A stretch of DNA of 64,000 nt from an uncultured Lachnospiraceae bacterium (GTDB lineage: Bacteria; Bacillota; Clostridia; Lachnospirales; Lachnospiraceae), in NCBI GenBank assembly GCA_910577675.1, contig CAJTOR010000003.1, positions 32,077 through 96,076 on the forward strand, written 5' to 3'. A program made the translations under genes and the position numbers. Every line of letters begins with the position of its first letter. Position 1 is the stretch's first letter. A model generated the notes under the pieces. That model had not been told where the DNA came from. It searched no databases and was given only the letters and a program-made list of their open reading frames with translations. Of this stretch, positions 15,763 to 24,855 are shown piece after piece.

Positions 15763-16875
15763 ATGGCAAGTCTATCGTTAAAGAATATTAACAAAACCTA
15801 TCCGAACGGGTTCGTTGCCGTTAAAAATTTCAATCTTGAGGTACAGGATAAAGAGTTTATCATCTTCGTAGGACCGTCCGGTTGTGGAAAGTCTACGACA
15901 CTCCGTATGATTGCAGGTCTTGAGGAGATCACCGGCGGTGAGCTCTGGATCGGCGACAAGATTATGAATGATGTCGAGCCTAAGGACAGAGATATTGCGA
16001 TGGTATTCCAGAACTATGCTTTGTATCCACATATGTCTGTTTACGATAATATGGCATTTGGTCTTAAATTAAGGAAAACCCCTAAGGATCAGATTGATAA
16101 ATTAGTACATGAGGCGGCAAAAATCCTTGATATCGAGCATCTCTTAGACCGCAAGCCTAAGGCTTTGTCCGGTGGTCAGAGACAGCGTGTTGCCATGGGG
16201 CGCGCGATCGTGCGTAACCCGAAAGTCTTCCTGATGGATGAGCCGCTCTCCAACCTCGATGCAAAGCTCCGTGTCCAGATGAGAATTGAGATTTCCAAGC
16301 TTCATCAGAGGCTGGAAACAACGATTATCTACGTAACCCATGACCAGACCGAGGCTATGACCCTTGGTACCAGGATTGTCGTTATGAAGGACGGCGTTAT
16401 CATGCAGGTGGATACCCCGCAGAATCTTTACGACAGACCGGATAACCTCTTTGTTGCGGGCTTTATGGGTTCTCCGCAGATGAACTTTATTGACTGCAAG
16501 GTTGTAAAGAATGGAAATGATGTTGTACTTATGTTTGGTTCCCACTCCATTCGCGTGCCGGATGAGAAGGCAAAGAAACTGATTGAGAACGGTTATGTGG
16601 ATAAAACCGTTGTCCTTGGTATCCGCCCGGAGGATGTGAAGGATGAGGAAACCTTTATCAGCAAGTCGCCGGAGAGCGTAATCGATGCGACCGTAAAGGT
16701 TTACGAGCTTCTCGGTGCCGAAGTATTCCTGTATTTTGATGTTGACCAGTTCAGCATTACCGCGCGTGTAAACCCGCGCACGACCGCAAGGCCTGGCGAT
16801 ACAATCCGCATCGCGCTCGACCTTTCCAAGATGCATATTTTTGATAAGGAGACGGAGCAGTGCATCGTTCACTAA
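15763..16875 (+). CDS. ugpC: ABC transporter ATP-binding protein, UgpC/MsmK type
   Basis: This is the ATPase of carbohydrate (CUT1) importers; in Gram-positives one such protein often energises several importers. Walker A (GPSGCGKST), the Q loop (VFQNYALYPHM), the signature LSGGQRQR, Walker B (VFLMDEPLSNLDA) and the switch His (VTHDQTEAM) are intact. A C-terminal regulatory MalK/TOBE region follows (about residues 240-370). At 370 residues it is full length. No permease or binding protein is adjacent and a strong terminator follows, so it is a single-gene unit serving importers elsewhere. The symbol reflects family naming, not proven glycerol-phosphate specificity. Confidence 0.93.
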   Translation: MASLSLKNINKTYPNGFVAVKNFNLEVQDKEFIIFVGPSGCGKSTTLRMIAGLEEITGGELWIGDKIMNDVEPKDRDIAMVFQNYALYPHMSVYDNMAFGLKLRKTPKDQIDKLVHEAAKILDIEHLLDRKPKALSGGQRQRVAMGRAIVRNPKVFLMDEPLSNLDAKLRVQMRIEISKLHQRLETTIIYVTHDQTEAMTLGTRIVVMKDGVIMQVDTPQNLYDRPDNLFVAGFMGSPQMNFIDCKVVKNGNDVVLMFGSHSIRVPDEKAKKLIENGYVDKTVVLGIRPEDVKDEETFISKSPESVIDATVKVYELLGAEVFLYFDVDQFSITARVNPRTTARPGDTIRIALDLSKMHIFDKETEQCIVH

Positions 16876-16917
16876 TCCGCAGATAGATTTATCCATAGAA
16901 AAATGGAAGAAGCAGAA

Positions 16918-16950
16918 GGGTATCAAAACAATGTTTTGATACCCTTTTTT
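16918..16950 (+). terminator. Rho-independent terminator after ugpC
   Basis: A perfect 12-bp stem, GGGTATCAAAAC (16918-16929) with GTTTTGATACCC (16933-16944), three-base loop, then six T. Confidence 0.95.
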
Positions 16951-17154
16951 GAAAAATGCGTGAACTTTGGGAAAATTCGTTTACTTTTCGCGGAAAAAGT
17001 GTTAAACTTGACAATATGGACAGAATGGGAATGCGTCGGGGTCTTCCTCAGTCAGTGGGATAAACCTGTTTTGGCGGGTGCATAATAATGGAGCTTGATT
17101 GGGCAGACGGCCGCGGTATAACCAGAGTATGGCAGAAAGGTAAGGTATCCCCCT

Positions 17155-18243
17155 ATGATTTCAAATCAAATCCTTCAAAATACGATAGAGGGTTTAAAAA
17201 CAATAACGCGTGTGGATATCTGTGTTATGGACACGGAGGGAAAGACGCTTGCGACAACGGTTGGGAATGCGGAGGAGTATGAGCCGGCGGTGCTGGCATT
17301 TGTGGATTCACCGGCGGACAGCCAGGTGTTGGCAGGGTTTCAGTTTTTTAAAGTTTTTGACGAGCATCAGTTGGAGTATGTGATCCTTGCCAGGGGCGAA
17401 ACGGATGATGTGTACATGATTGGAAAGCTTGCAGCCTTCCAGATACAGAATCTGCTGGTTGCATATAAGGAGCGCTATGACAAGGATAATTTTATCAAGA
17501 ACCTCCTGCTAGACAATCTGCTTTTGGTAGATATTTACAACCGGGCAAAAAAACTGCATATAGAAACCGATGTGCGCCGTGTGGTCTTTATTATTGAAAC
17601 GAAGAATGAGAAGGACACGAATGCACTTGAGACGGTGCGCAGCCTTTTTTCGGGCAAGACAAAGGATTTTATCACGGCGGTGGACGAAAAGAATATCATC
17701 CTTGTAAAGGAACTTAAACCAAATGAAACATACGATGATATGACAAGAACGGCAAAGGTCATTCTTGATATGTTAAACACCGAGGCGATGACGAAAGCGC
17801 ATGTGGCATTCGGCACGATTATCAATGAGATTAAGGATGTTTCGCGCTCGTACAAGGAGGCAAAGATGGCGCTTGATGTTGGCAAGATTTTCTACAGCGG
17901 GCGCAATGTTGTCGCGTACAGCAATCTGGGGATTGGACGCTTGATCTATCAGCTTCCGATGCCGCTTTGCAAAATGTTTATCCGGGAGATTTTTGACGGG
18001 AAATCGCCGGATGATTTTGACGAGGAAACACTGACTACAATCAACAAATTTTTTGAGAACAGCCTGAATGTGTCGGAAACTTCAAGGCAGCTCTACATCC
18101 ATCGAAATACTCTGGTATACCGGCTGGATAAACTGCAAAAGAGCACAAACCTTGACCTGCGCATTTTTGACGATGCCATCACCTTCAAGATTGCATTAAT
18201 GGTAGTAAAATATATGAAATATATGGAAAACCAGGAATTTTAG
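17155..18243 (+). CDS. CdaR/PucR-family transcriptional regulator
   Basis: A 362-residue protein. An N-terminal region (about 1-115) resembles the diacid/sugar-recognition domain of CdaR. A middle GGDEF-like fold (about 140-270) and a C-terminal PucR-type helix-turn-helix (about 310-355; LNVSETSRQLYIHRNTLVYRLDKL) follow. Such proteins usually activate catabolic genes on binding a small acid. It directly follows ugpC and its terminator, so a link with carbohydrate uptake is possible but unproven. The ligand is unknown. The start at 17155 has aaggtaagg upstream. Confidence 0.85.
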   Translation: MISNQILQNTIEGLKTITRVDICVMDTEGKTLATTVGNAEEYEPAVLAFVDSPADSQVLAGFQFFKVFDEHQLEYVILARGETDDVYMIGKLAAFQIQNLLVAYKERYDKDNFIKNLLLDNLLLVDIYNRAKKLHIETDVRRVVFIIETKNEKDTNALETVRSLFSGKTKDFITAVDEKNIILVKELKPNETYDDMTRTAKVILDMLNTEAMTKAHVAFGTIINEIKDVSRSYKEAKMALDVGKIFYSGRNVVAYSNLGIGRLIYQLPMPLCKMFIREIFDGKSPDDFDEETLTTINKFFENSLNVSETSRQLYIHRNTLVYRLDKLQKSTNLDLRIFDDAITFKIALMVVKYMKYMENQEF

Positions 18244-18390
18244 TAAAAGATGCTGATGCCGGAAGGGGATGGGAAGGATGCCTTCCGGCTTCGGCATTTC
18301 CTGTATTTTTGTCGGAGGGCGGGAAATAAGGAAAGGAAGAAAACATTGGGTAAACGTTACGATCTGGAGAGCCAGTTAAAGGACATTGAT

Positions 18391-19098
18391 ATGCCGGTTA
18401 TCCTCTTTGAAAATGTGTCGAAGGAGTACCAGAGCGGGATACCGGCGTTAAAGAATGTTAATATAGAGATACGCAAGGGCGAATTTGTGTTTATTGTCGG
18501 AAACAGCGGTTCCGGCAAATCGACCTTGATTAAACTGATGTTAAAGGAAATCAAGCCGACCTCCGGGCGGGTCTATGTGGCGGGTAAACTGCTTGAGAAG
18601 CTCAGGAGCTGGCAGGTGGCAAAATTCCGCAGGAAGCTTGGGATTGTATTCCAGGATTTCAGGCTGCTGCCCGACCGGTCGGTTTTTGAGAATGTTGCCT
18701 TTGCGCAGCATGTAATTGAGGCACCGGCGCGCGAGGTGCGCCGACAGACACCTAGGATGCTTGCGCTGGTCGGGCTTTCGGAGAAGGCAAAAGCAATGCC
18801 AAAGGAACTTTCCGGCGGGGAACAGCAGCGCGTTGCCCTGGCGAGGGCGCTGGTCAATAACCCGGTAATCCTGCTTGCAGACGAGCCGACCGGAAATTTG
18901 GATCCTAAGAATTCATGGGAGATTATGCGCCTTCTTGAGGATATCAACCGGCGCGGCACAACGGTTGTCGTCGTAACACATAACAGGGAGATTGTGGACG
19001 AGATGCAAAAGCGCGTAATTACGGTAAAAAACGGGATTATTGTCAGCGACCAAAAAGGTGGGTATGCATATGCCAAGAATAAGTACAGTAGTATATAG
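18391..19098 (+). CDS. ftsE: Cell-division ATP-binding protein FtsE
   Basis: FtsE is the ATPase of the FtsEX complex that activates peptidoglycan hydrolases from inside the cell. Walker A is GNSGSGKST, the signature LSGGEQQR and Walker B ILLADEPTGNLDP; the short 235-residue form is typical. The start at 18391 matches the usual family beginning (ILFENVSKEY). A UUG at 18346 has a better RBS (ggaaaggaag) and would add 15 residues, so it remains possible. It overlaps ftsX and is followed by an EnvC-like M23 protein, which strongly supports the role. Confidence 0.94.
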   Translation: MPVILFENVSKEYQSGIPALKNVNIEIRKGEFVFIVGNSGSGKSTLIKLMLKEIKPTSGRVYVAGKLLEKLRSWQVAKFRRKLGIVFQDFRLLPDRSVFENVAFAQHVIEAPAREVRRQTPRMLALVGLSEKAKAMPKELSGGEQQRVALARALVNNPVILLADEPTGNLDPKNSWEIMRLLEDINRRGTTVVVVTHNREIVDEMQKRVITVKNGIIVSDQKGGYAYAKNKYSSI

Positions 19099-19984
19099 TA
19101 TCGGGCAGGGCGGAAAGAACCTGCGGCGCAACCGCATGTTTTCCCTTGCTTCCATCGGGACAATGGCGGCGTGCCTGTTCCTGTTCGGGATTTTTTATTT
19201 TCTCCTGCAAAACCTCCAGTATGCGATAAAGGGTGCCGAAACCAATGTCGGTGTGACGGTCTTTTTTGACGAGGGCACGGATGTGGTGCGTATCGCACAG
19301 ATTCGCGAGGAGATTGAGAAGCGCTCGGAGGTGGCATATGTAAATTATATTTCTGCGGAGGAGGCGTGGGAACGCTACCGGGAAACGAGCCTCAGCGAGG
19401 AGCAGGCGAAAAGTTTTGGCGAGGATAACCCGCTTGAGAATTCCGCTTCCCTCGAGGTACACACAAGCGATGTGACGGCGCAGGATGCGCTTGTACGCTA
19501 TATCGAGTCTATACCGCAGGTGCGCTTAGTAAACGACTCCAAGGAACTGGCGGATATGCTAAGCAGTATCAACCGGGCGGTCAGTATCGTGACAACGGTG
19601 ATTATTGCGATTCTGGCAGCGGTCGCTGTTTTTCTAATCAGCACCACCATATCGACCGGCGTGTCGATACGTGCCCAGGAAATCTCCATTATGAAGCTGA
19701 TTGGCGCGACGGATTTTTTTATTGAAGCGCCCTACTTTGTGGAGGGAATTTTGCTCGGTGCAATCGGCGCTGTGATTCCCCTTGTGCTGTTAAATGTGAT
19801 ATACCGCAGGATTTCGGGATATATTACAGAGAGGCTGGTCAGTGTGCTTGGCAGGGGGACGATGCTGCTTGATTCCGGGCAGGTTTTTGCCACGCTGATT
19901 CCGCTCTCTCTTGCAATCGGGATTGGCATCGGTGCGCTGGGTACCTGGGTAACCTTAAAAAAACAGCTTAGGAAACTGCATTAG
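19070..19984 (+). CDS. ftsX: Cell-division protein FtsX
   Basis: Permease-like partner of FtsE, transmitting ATP-driven movement to an extracellular hydrolase. About 304 residues. It has one N-terminal membrane segment (about 22-45), the extracellular domain (about 50-165), and three further membrane segments with the FtsX motif EISIMKLIGATDFFI. The ATG at 19070 has aaaggtgg at the right distance; ATG 19064 is too close. It overlaps ftsE by 29 bases. In Firmicutes the extracellular loop contacts PcsB/CwlO-type proteins, and such a protein is encoded next. Confidence 0.94.
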   Translation: MPRISTVVYSIGQGGKNLRRNRMFSLASIGTMAACLFLFGIFYFLLQNLQYAIKGAETNVGVTVFFDEGTDVVRIAQIREEIEKRSEVAYVNYISAEEAWERYRETSLSEEQAKSFGEDNPLENSASLEVHTSDVTAQDALVRYIESIPQVRLVNDSKELADMLSSINRAVSIVTTVIIAILAAVAVFLISTTISTGVSIRAQEISIMKLIGATDFFIEAPYFVEGILLGAIGAVIPLVLLNVIYRRISGYITERLVSVLGRGTMLLDSGQVFATLIPLSLAIGIGIGALGTWVTLKKQLRKLH

Positions 19985-20033
19985 TATAAATAAACATGCT
20001 TTAAGGGAAACAGGATAAGGAATGGGGGATTGG

Positions 20034-21449
20034 ATGAAGTATAAAAAATGCAGGAAGGCGGCAGTATTATTGTTTGGGGGCATACTTTTGACCGGGGCGG
20101 CTTCCCATGCCGCGGGTGTGCGGGTAAATGCCGCGCCACTCACAAACCGGCTTTTTATGGGAAGTGCTGCGGGAAAGGTGGTGCAGTTTGAAAAAAGTTA
20201 TGCGGAAAAGCTTGACGAGGCAAACAGGCGCAAGGAGGAGCTGGAGCGCAAGAAGCAGGCGGTCGCGGCGCAGATAAGGGAGAATGAGCAGAAAAAGGCG
20301 GATCTGCTTGATTATATCGCGGAGCTTGATTTGCAGATTATGGAGCTGAATGACGAGATTGAAAGGCTTGACGCGGATATTGTGACAGGGGAGGAAGAAC
20401 TCGAGCAGACAAAGGTGAATCTTTTGGCGGCGCAGGAAACGGAAGCGGAGCAGTACGAGGCGATGAAGCGGCGGGTTCAGTATATGTATGAAAACGGCGG
20501 GGAAAGTATTTTTGAACTGTTGCTCGGCGCGGCGAGCCTGGCGGAGGTGCTTAACCGTGTCGAATACCAGAAGGAAATTACAGAATATGATAAGCAGCTC
20601 CTTACAAAATATACTGAGGCGAAGCAGGCGGTGGAGCAGCACAAACTGCTTCTTGAGGCGGAACTTGAGTCGCTTGCGGTCCTGAAAGAAACGGCGGAAT
20701 TTAACCGTGCGACCCTGACGGAGCTTGCGGCGGATAAAAGTGCCGAGATAGAGGTTTATCTGGCACAGCTTGAACTGGATGCGGAAACCTTTGCGGATTA
20801 CGCGGAGCAGATTACCAGGGAGGAAGCGAATATCGAGACGATCAAGGAGGAGGAAAGAAAGCGCATCGAGGAGGAGGAACGCAGGCGCAAGGAGGAGGAA
20901 GCCAAGCGGGCAGCGGAGGAAGCGGAGCGCAGGCGCAAGGCGGAGCAAGCTGCAAAAGAGGCGCAGGAGGCTATGCACAAAGCGGAGAGTGAGAGCGACG
21001 CAAAGCGTCTTGCGGCGGCGGATAATGTGGTTGTGAAGGATGAGAAAAATCCCGACAATATGATCTGGCCATTGCCAGGTGACGGGCGCATATACGCTTA
21101 TTTTGGACCTCGCAAAGCGCCGACGGCGGGGGCGAGCACATACCACCGCGGACTTGATATCGGCGGCGTTTACGGCGCGCGCATTGTGGCAACACTTTCC
21201 GGTAAGGTGATAGAGTCAACCTACAACGCGAGTCGGGGGAATTATGTGGCAATCGACCACGGCGGTGGGCTTGTCACTTATTATATGCACTGTTCAAAGC
21301 TTTTGGTTTCGCCGGGCGATGAGGTGCTGCAGGGTTCGGTGATTGCCCTGGTTGGCTCGACCGGGATTTCCACGGGACCACATGTTCATTATTCCGTGGC
21401 GGTAAACGGGACATATGTTGATCCGCTGAAATATGTGAGTTATCGTTAG
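20034..21449 (+). CDS. Coiled-coil M23 (LytM) peptidoglycan hydrolase, EnvC/CwlO-like partner of FtsEX
   Basis: A 471-residue secreted protein. It has a signal peptide (about residues 1-27), then a long coiled coil (about 45-320, very rich in E, K, R and A). The C-terminal LytM/M23 domain (about 345-471) carries the zinc motif HRGLDI (HxxxD) and the second site GPHVHYSV (HxH), so it is predicted active. This is the architecture of EnvC and the clostridial FtsEX-controlled hydrolases; gene order ftsE-ftsX-this supports that. ATG 20034 follows gggggat; ATG 20022 lacks RBS spacing. S41 peptidase ctp follows. Confidence 0.92.
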   Translation: MKYKKCRKAAVLLFGGILLTGAASHAAGVRVNAAPLTNRLFMGSAAGKVVQFEKSYAEKLDEANRRKEELERKKQAVAAQIRENEQKKADLLDYIAELDLQIMELNDEIERLDADIVTGEEELEQTKVNLLAAQETEAEQYEAMKRRVQYMYENGGESIFELLLGAASLAEVLNRVEYQKEITEYDKQLLTKYTEAKQAVEQHKLLLEAELESLAVLKETAEFNRATLTELAADKSAEIEVYLAQLELDAETFADYAEQITREEANIETIKEEERKRIEEEERRRKEEEAKRAAEEAERRRKAEQAAKEAQEAMHKAESESDAKRLAAADNVVVKDEKNPDNMIWPLPGDGRIYAYFGPRKAPTAGASTYHRGLDIGGVYGARIVATLSGKVIESTYNASRGNYVAIDHGGGLVTYYMHCSKLLVSPGDEVLQGSVIALVGSTGISTGPHVHYSVAVNGTYVDPLKYVSYR

Positions 21450-21487
21450 CAAATAATTATTGCTTCGGGACGGAAGGGAGGATCTGC

Positions 21488-22804
21488 GTGAAGGAGAGAG
21501 GCAGGTTTATATTAGGAATGATTATGGGGATCGTGTGCACGGTGCTGGTTTTTACCGGAGTGTACGCGGCGACGGCAGCAACGGATAAAAAGACTCCGGA
21601 TAACAAGGTGCAGGATGGCGTGGAGTCTGTGGATGGGGAGGATAAGAACGACAGCAGCGAGGCGGGGAATCTGCTTACACAGAATGGTTCGGCAGCCGGG
21701 TTTAACGCGCAGGAACTGATGGATGCCAAAGCAAATTATATAATGCGCCTGGTTGACAATTATTTCCTTTACGATGTGACGCAGGAAGATTACCAGACGG
21801 CAATCTACCGCGCGCTGATGGATGCCTGCAATGATCCTTATTCCTGCTATTATACAAAGGAGGAATACGCGTCCATGCAGGAGAGTACTTCCGGGGTTTA
21901 CTGCGGGATCGGCTGTCTGGTACAGCAGAATATCAAGACGATGTTAATCAATATTGTGCGCCCGTTTAAGAATTCTCCGGCAGAGAAGGCTGGAATCAAG
22001 GCGGGGGATATTGTTTATAAGGTGGATGGCGAGGAAGTAAGCGGTCAGGATATCAACCTGGTAGTTTCAAAGATGAAGGGCGAGGCGGGCACAAAGGTTG
22101 TGATTACTGTTTACCGCGAGAGTACCGGGGAATTCCTTGATATGGAAGTGAAGCGCGATTTTGTTGAGGTGGATACGGTTTCTAGCGAGCGCCTGACGCA
22201 GGATGGGCACAAGCTTGGCTTGATTACGATACTTGAATTTGATGAGCCGACGACAAAACAGTTCCTTGATGCGCTTGATGATCTTAGAAACTGGGGCGCT
22301 GAGGGGATTATTATTGACCTGCGCGACAATGGGGGCGGGCTTCTTGATGCTGTGACAGCCATGTTAGATCCGCTGCTTCCGGAAGGGCTTTCCGTCTATA
22401 TGCAGGATAAATATGGAACCAGGGAGGATTACAAGTCGGATGCGGCATGTATTGATATCCCGATGGCGGTTATTGTGAACGGCAACAGTGCGAGTGCTTC
22501 GGAGATTTTTGCCGGGGCGGTACAGGATTACGGCGTGGCAACAATTGTAGGGACGCAGAGTTTTGGCAAGGGTATTGTGCAGTCGGTTGTCCCGCTCGGG
22601 GACGGCTCGGCGGTTAAGCTTACCATCGCGGATTACTACACGCCAAAGGGGCGCAATATCCACGGTGTCGGAATCACGCCGGATATTATCGTTGAGGCGG
22701 AGCGCGAGGATGACAAGGAACTGACACATGAGGAAGACACACAATTTATGGCGGCGGTAAAAGAGGTGCTAAAGCAAATTAGTGTGAAAGGGGCGGGAGA
22801 ATAG
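21488..22804 (+). CDS. ctpA: Carboxy-terminal processing protease, S41 family
   Basis: A membrane-anchored serine protease that trims extracytoplasmic proteins; in this gene order it is probably tied to cell-wall hydrolase control. Length 438. There is an N-terminal anchor (about residues 8-30), an acidic linker, a PDZ domain (about 140-220; GIKAGDIVYKVDGEEV), and the S41 core with the nucleophile in NGNSASASEIFAGA and the lysine in SFGKGIVQS. The GUG start follows ggaggatc. Its last six codons lie inside the first copy of a 110-bp tandem duplication that also contains its terminator. Confidence 0.93.
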   Translation: MKERGRFILGMIMGIVCTVLVFTGVYAATAATDKKTPDNKVQDGVESVDGEDKNDSSEAGNLLTQNGSAAGFNAQELMDAKANYIMRLVDNYFLYDVTQEDYQTAIYRALMDACNDPYSCYYTKEEYASMQESTSGVYCGIGCLVQQNIKTMLINIVRPFKNSPAEKAGIKAGDIVYKVDGEEVSGQDINLVVSKMKGEAGTKVVITVYRESTGEFLDMEVKRDFVEVDTVSSERLTQDGHKLGLITILEFDEPTTKQFLDALDDLRNWGAEGIIIDLRDNGGGLLDAVTAMLDPLLPEGLSVYMQDKYGTREDYKSDAACIDIPMAVIVNGNSASASEIFAGAVQDYGVATIVGTQSFGKGIVQSVVPLGDGSAVKLTIADYYTPKGRNIHGVGITPDIIVEAEREDDKELTHEEDTQFMAAVKEVLKQISVKGAGE

Positions 22805-22990
22805 TAAGGAGGGATGGGAGTGACCCCTTTCACACAGGAGAAAAAAGCGTGGCTTTTTTCTCCTGGTAGGATGCAATGGCGAATAATTTTAGTGTGAAAG
22901 GGGCGGGAGAATAGTAAGGAGGGATGGGAGTGACCCCTTTCACACAGGAGAAAAAAGCGCGGCTTTTTTCTCCCGGTAGGATGCAATAGC
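22781..22990. repeat. 110-bp tandem duplication with terminators
   Basis: Two near-identical units start at 22781 and 22891. Each begins with the last codons of ctpA (GTGTGAAAGGGG, pairing with CCCCTTTCACAC; 22782-22793 with 22824-22835 in copy 1). Next comes a 12-bp terminator-like hairpin, GGAGAAAAAAGC with GCTTTTTTCTCC (22837-22848 with 22852-22863; repeated at 22947-22973). Each ends in GGTAGGATGCAATRGC. The region up to purM (23187) shows no gene. Confidence 0.95.
22837..22863 (+). terminator. Terminator hairpin of ctpA, first copy
   Basis: A 12-bp perfect stem with a GTG loop whose 3' arm is itself T-rich. A second copy with a CGC-type loop lies at 22947-22973. Confidence 0.7.
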
Positions 22991-23186
22991 AAGTAGACTT
23001 TCTCCCAGCAGGGTATGGTGGCTTAAACAGGTTAGCGTTGCTTATAAAAAAGATTAGTAATCCCTATGAAAAAAGGCGGGACAAACCGGGGGATTTATGC
23101 TAGAATAAAAGCGTCACGGGCAGAGGAACAAAGAGAGGTGGACAGGTTTGTCCGTCTGCCAAAACAGGATGATATGGAGGATAATC

Positions 23187-24212
23187 ATGGACTACAAGAA
23201 TGCAGGAGTTGACATTGAGGCGGGTTACAAGGCTGTGGAACTGATGAAAAAGCATGTGCAGCAGACCATGCGCGATGAGGTCGTGGGCGGTCTTGGCGGC
23301 TTTTCCGGAGCTTTCTCGTTAAAAGGTTTTATGGGGATGGAGGAGCCGACACTTGTTTCGGGAACCGATGGCGTGGGTACGAAATTAAAACTGGCGTTTC
23401 TTCTGGATCAGCATGATACAATCGGCATTGACTGTGTCGCGATGTGCGTGAATGATATCGCGTGCGCGGGCGGCGAGCCGTTATTCTTCCTTGACTATAT
23501 TGCGTGCGGCAAGAACGACCCGGAGAAAATCGCAACGATTGTTTCCGGTGTGGCGGAGGGCTGCAAGCAGGCGGGCGCGGCTCTGATCGGCGGTGAGACG
23601 GCGGAGATGCCGGGATTTTATCCGGTGGATGAGTACGACCTTGCGGGCTTTGCGGTTGGTATTGTAGACCAGAAAAAGCTTATTACCGGGCAGGACTTAA
23701 AGGCTGGTGATGTGGTGATTGGCATTGCATCCTCCGGCATCCACAGCAATGGTTACTCCCTGGTGCGCAAGGTATTTCCAATGAACAGGGAAAAACTGGA
23801 AATTTATTTTGAGTCGCTCGGTCAGACACTTGGCGCAGCACTTTTGACACCGACAAAGATTTATGTAAAGGCATTGAAATCCCTGAAATCGGGCGGGGTT
23901 GTGGTAAAGGCGTGCAGCCATATCACGGGCGGCGGCTTCTATGAAAATATTCCGAGAATGTTAAAGGACGGCGTGACGGCTGTAATCAGGAAAAACAGTT
24001 ACCCGATCCCGCCGATTTTCGGTATGCTCTCGGTGGATGGAAATATTGAAGAGAAAATGATGTACAATACATATAATATGGGAATCGGTATGATGCTCTG
24101 CGTAAAGGCGGACGAGGCGGATGAGGCGTTGCGCCTGATTGCGGCATCCGGCGAGAAAGCGTATATTGTCGGTGAGATTGAAAATGGTGAGAAGGGAGTC
24201 CGTCTATGCTAA
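23187..24212 (+). CDS. purM: Phosphoribosylformylglycinamidine cyclo-ligase
   Basis: Closes the imidazole ring (FGAM to AIR) in purine synthesis, using ATP. 341 residues, full length. The conserved DGVGTKLKLAF, CVNDIACAGGEPLFFLDYIACGK and GGGFYENIPRML stretches are present. The ATG at 23187 follows ggagg. It overlaps purN by 7 bases; purM-purN-purD is a partial purine operon, with purF, purH and others elsewhere. Confidence 0.97.
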   Translation: MDYKNAGVDIEAGYKAVELMKKHVQQTMRDEVVGGLGGFSGAFSLKGFMGMEEPTLVSGTDGVGTKLKLAFLLDQHDTIGIDCVAMCVNDIACAGGEPLFFLDYIACGKNDPEKIATIVSGVAEGCKQAGAALIGGETAEMPGFYPVDEYDLAGFAVGIVDQKKLITGQDLKAGDVVIGIASSGIHSNGYSLVRKVFPMNREKLEIYFESLGQTLGAALLTPTKIYVKALKSLKSGGVVVKACSHITGGGFYENIPRMLKDGVTAVIRKNSYPIPPIFGMLSVDGNIEEKMMYNTYNMGIGMMLCVKADEADEALRLIAASGEKAYIVGEIENGEKGVRLC

Positions 24213-24838
24213 AAGTTGTGGTGATGGTTTCGGGCGGCGGCACAAACCTTCAGGCGATCCTTGACGCGGTGCAGGACGGAAAGATTACCAATACAGAAAT
24301 AGTCGGCGTTATCAGCAACAAAAAGGACGCTTACGCGTTGACAAGAGCGCAGCAGGCGGGGATTCCCTCTGTCTGTGTATCACTGAAAGACTATGAGGGA
24401 CGGGAGGACTTTAACAGGGCGCTCCTAAAGGCAGTGGATTCATTTGAGCCTGATCTGGTGGTGCTTGCAGGGTTCCTTGTGATATTGCCGGAGCTTTTGG
24501 TAAAAAATTACAAAAACAGAATGATTAATATCCACCCTGCCCTGCTTCCATCCTTTGGCGGAAAGGGTTATTACGGGCTGAAAGTGCATGAGGAAGTGCT
24601 TGCGCGCGGCTGCAAGGTGACGGGCGCGACCGTACATTTTGTGGATGAGGGCTGCGATTCGGGACCGATTTTGTTGCAGAAAGCTGTCGAAGTAAAGCAT
24701 GGCGATACGCCGGAAGTGCTGCAGAGGCGTGTGATGGAGGAAGCCGAGTGGAAGATTCTTCCACAGGCGATCGATTTCATAGCGAACGGGAAGATTTTAT
24801 TTGAGGGCGGGCATGTTTTTTTGGGGGATAGTATATAA
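24206..24838 (+). CDS. purN: Phosphoribosylglycinamide formyltransferase
   Basis: Transfers a formyl group from 10-formyl-tetrahydrofolate to GAR. The 210 residues include the substrate loop VSGGGTNLQAILDA, the catalytic Asn-His region INIHPALLPSFGGKGYYG and the His/Asp motif VTGATVHFVDEGCDSGPI. It overlaps purM and ends 17 bp before purD, so it is tightly co-expressed with both. Confidence 0.97.
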   Translation: MLKVVVMVSGGGTNLQAILDAVQDGKITNTEIVGVISNKKDAYALTRAQQAGIPSVCVSLKDYEGREDFNRALLKAVDSFEPDLVVLAGFLVILPELLVKNYKNRMINIHPALLPSFGGKGYYGLKVHEEVLARGCKVTGATVHFVDEGCDSGPILLQKAVEVKHGDTPEVLQRRVMEEAEWKILPQAIDFIANGKILFEGGHVFLGDSI

Positions 24839-24855
24839 GATGAATGGAGGATACT

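Noticed and set aside
17008..17036. TTGACA at 17008-17013 as promoter of the CdaR-like gene.
   Set aside because: No acceptable -10 box at 16-18 bp spacing.
20067..21146. A 359-codon minus-strand frame opposite the M23 peptidase gene.
   Set aside because: It mirrors the Glu/Lys/Arg-rich coiled-coil codons; the plus-strand product has signal peptide, coiled coil and zinc motifs.
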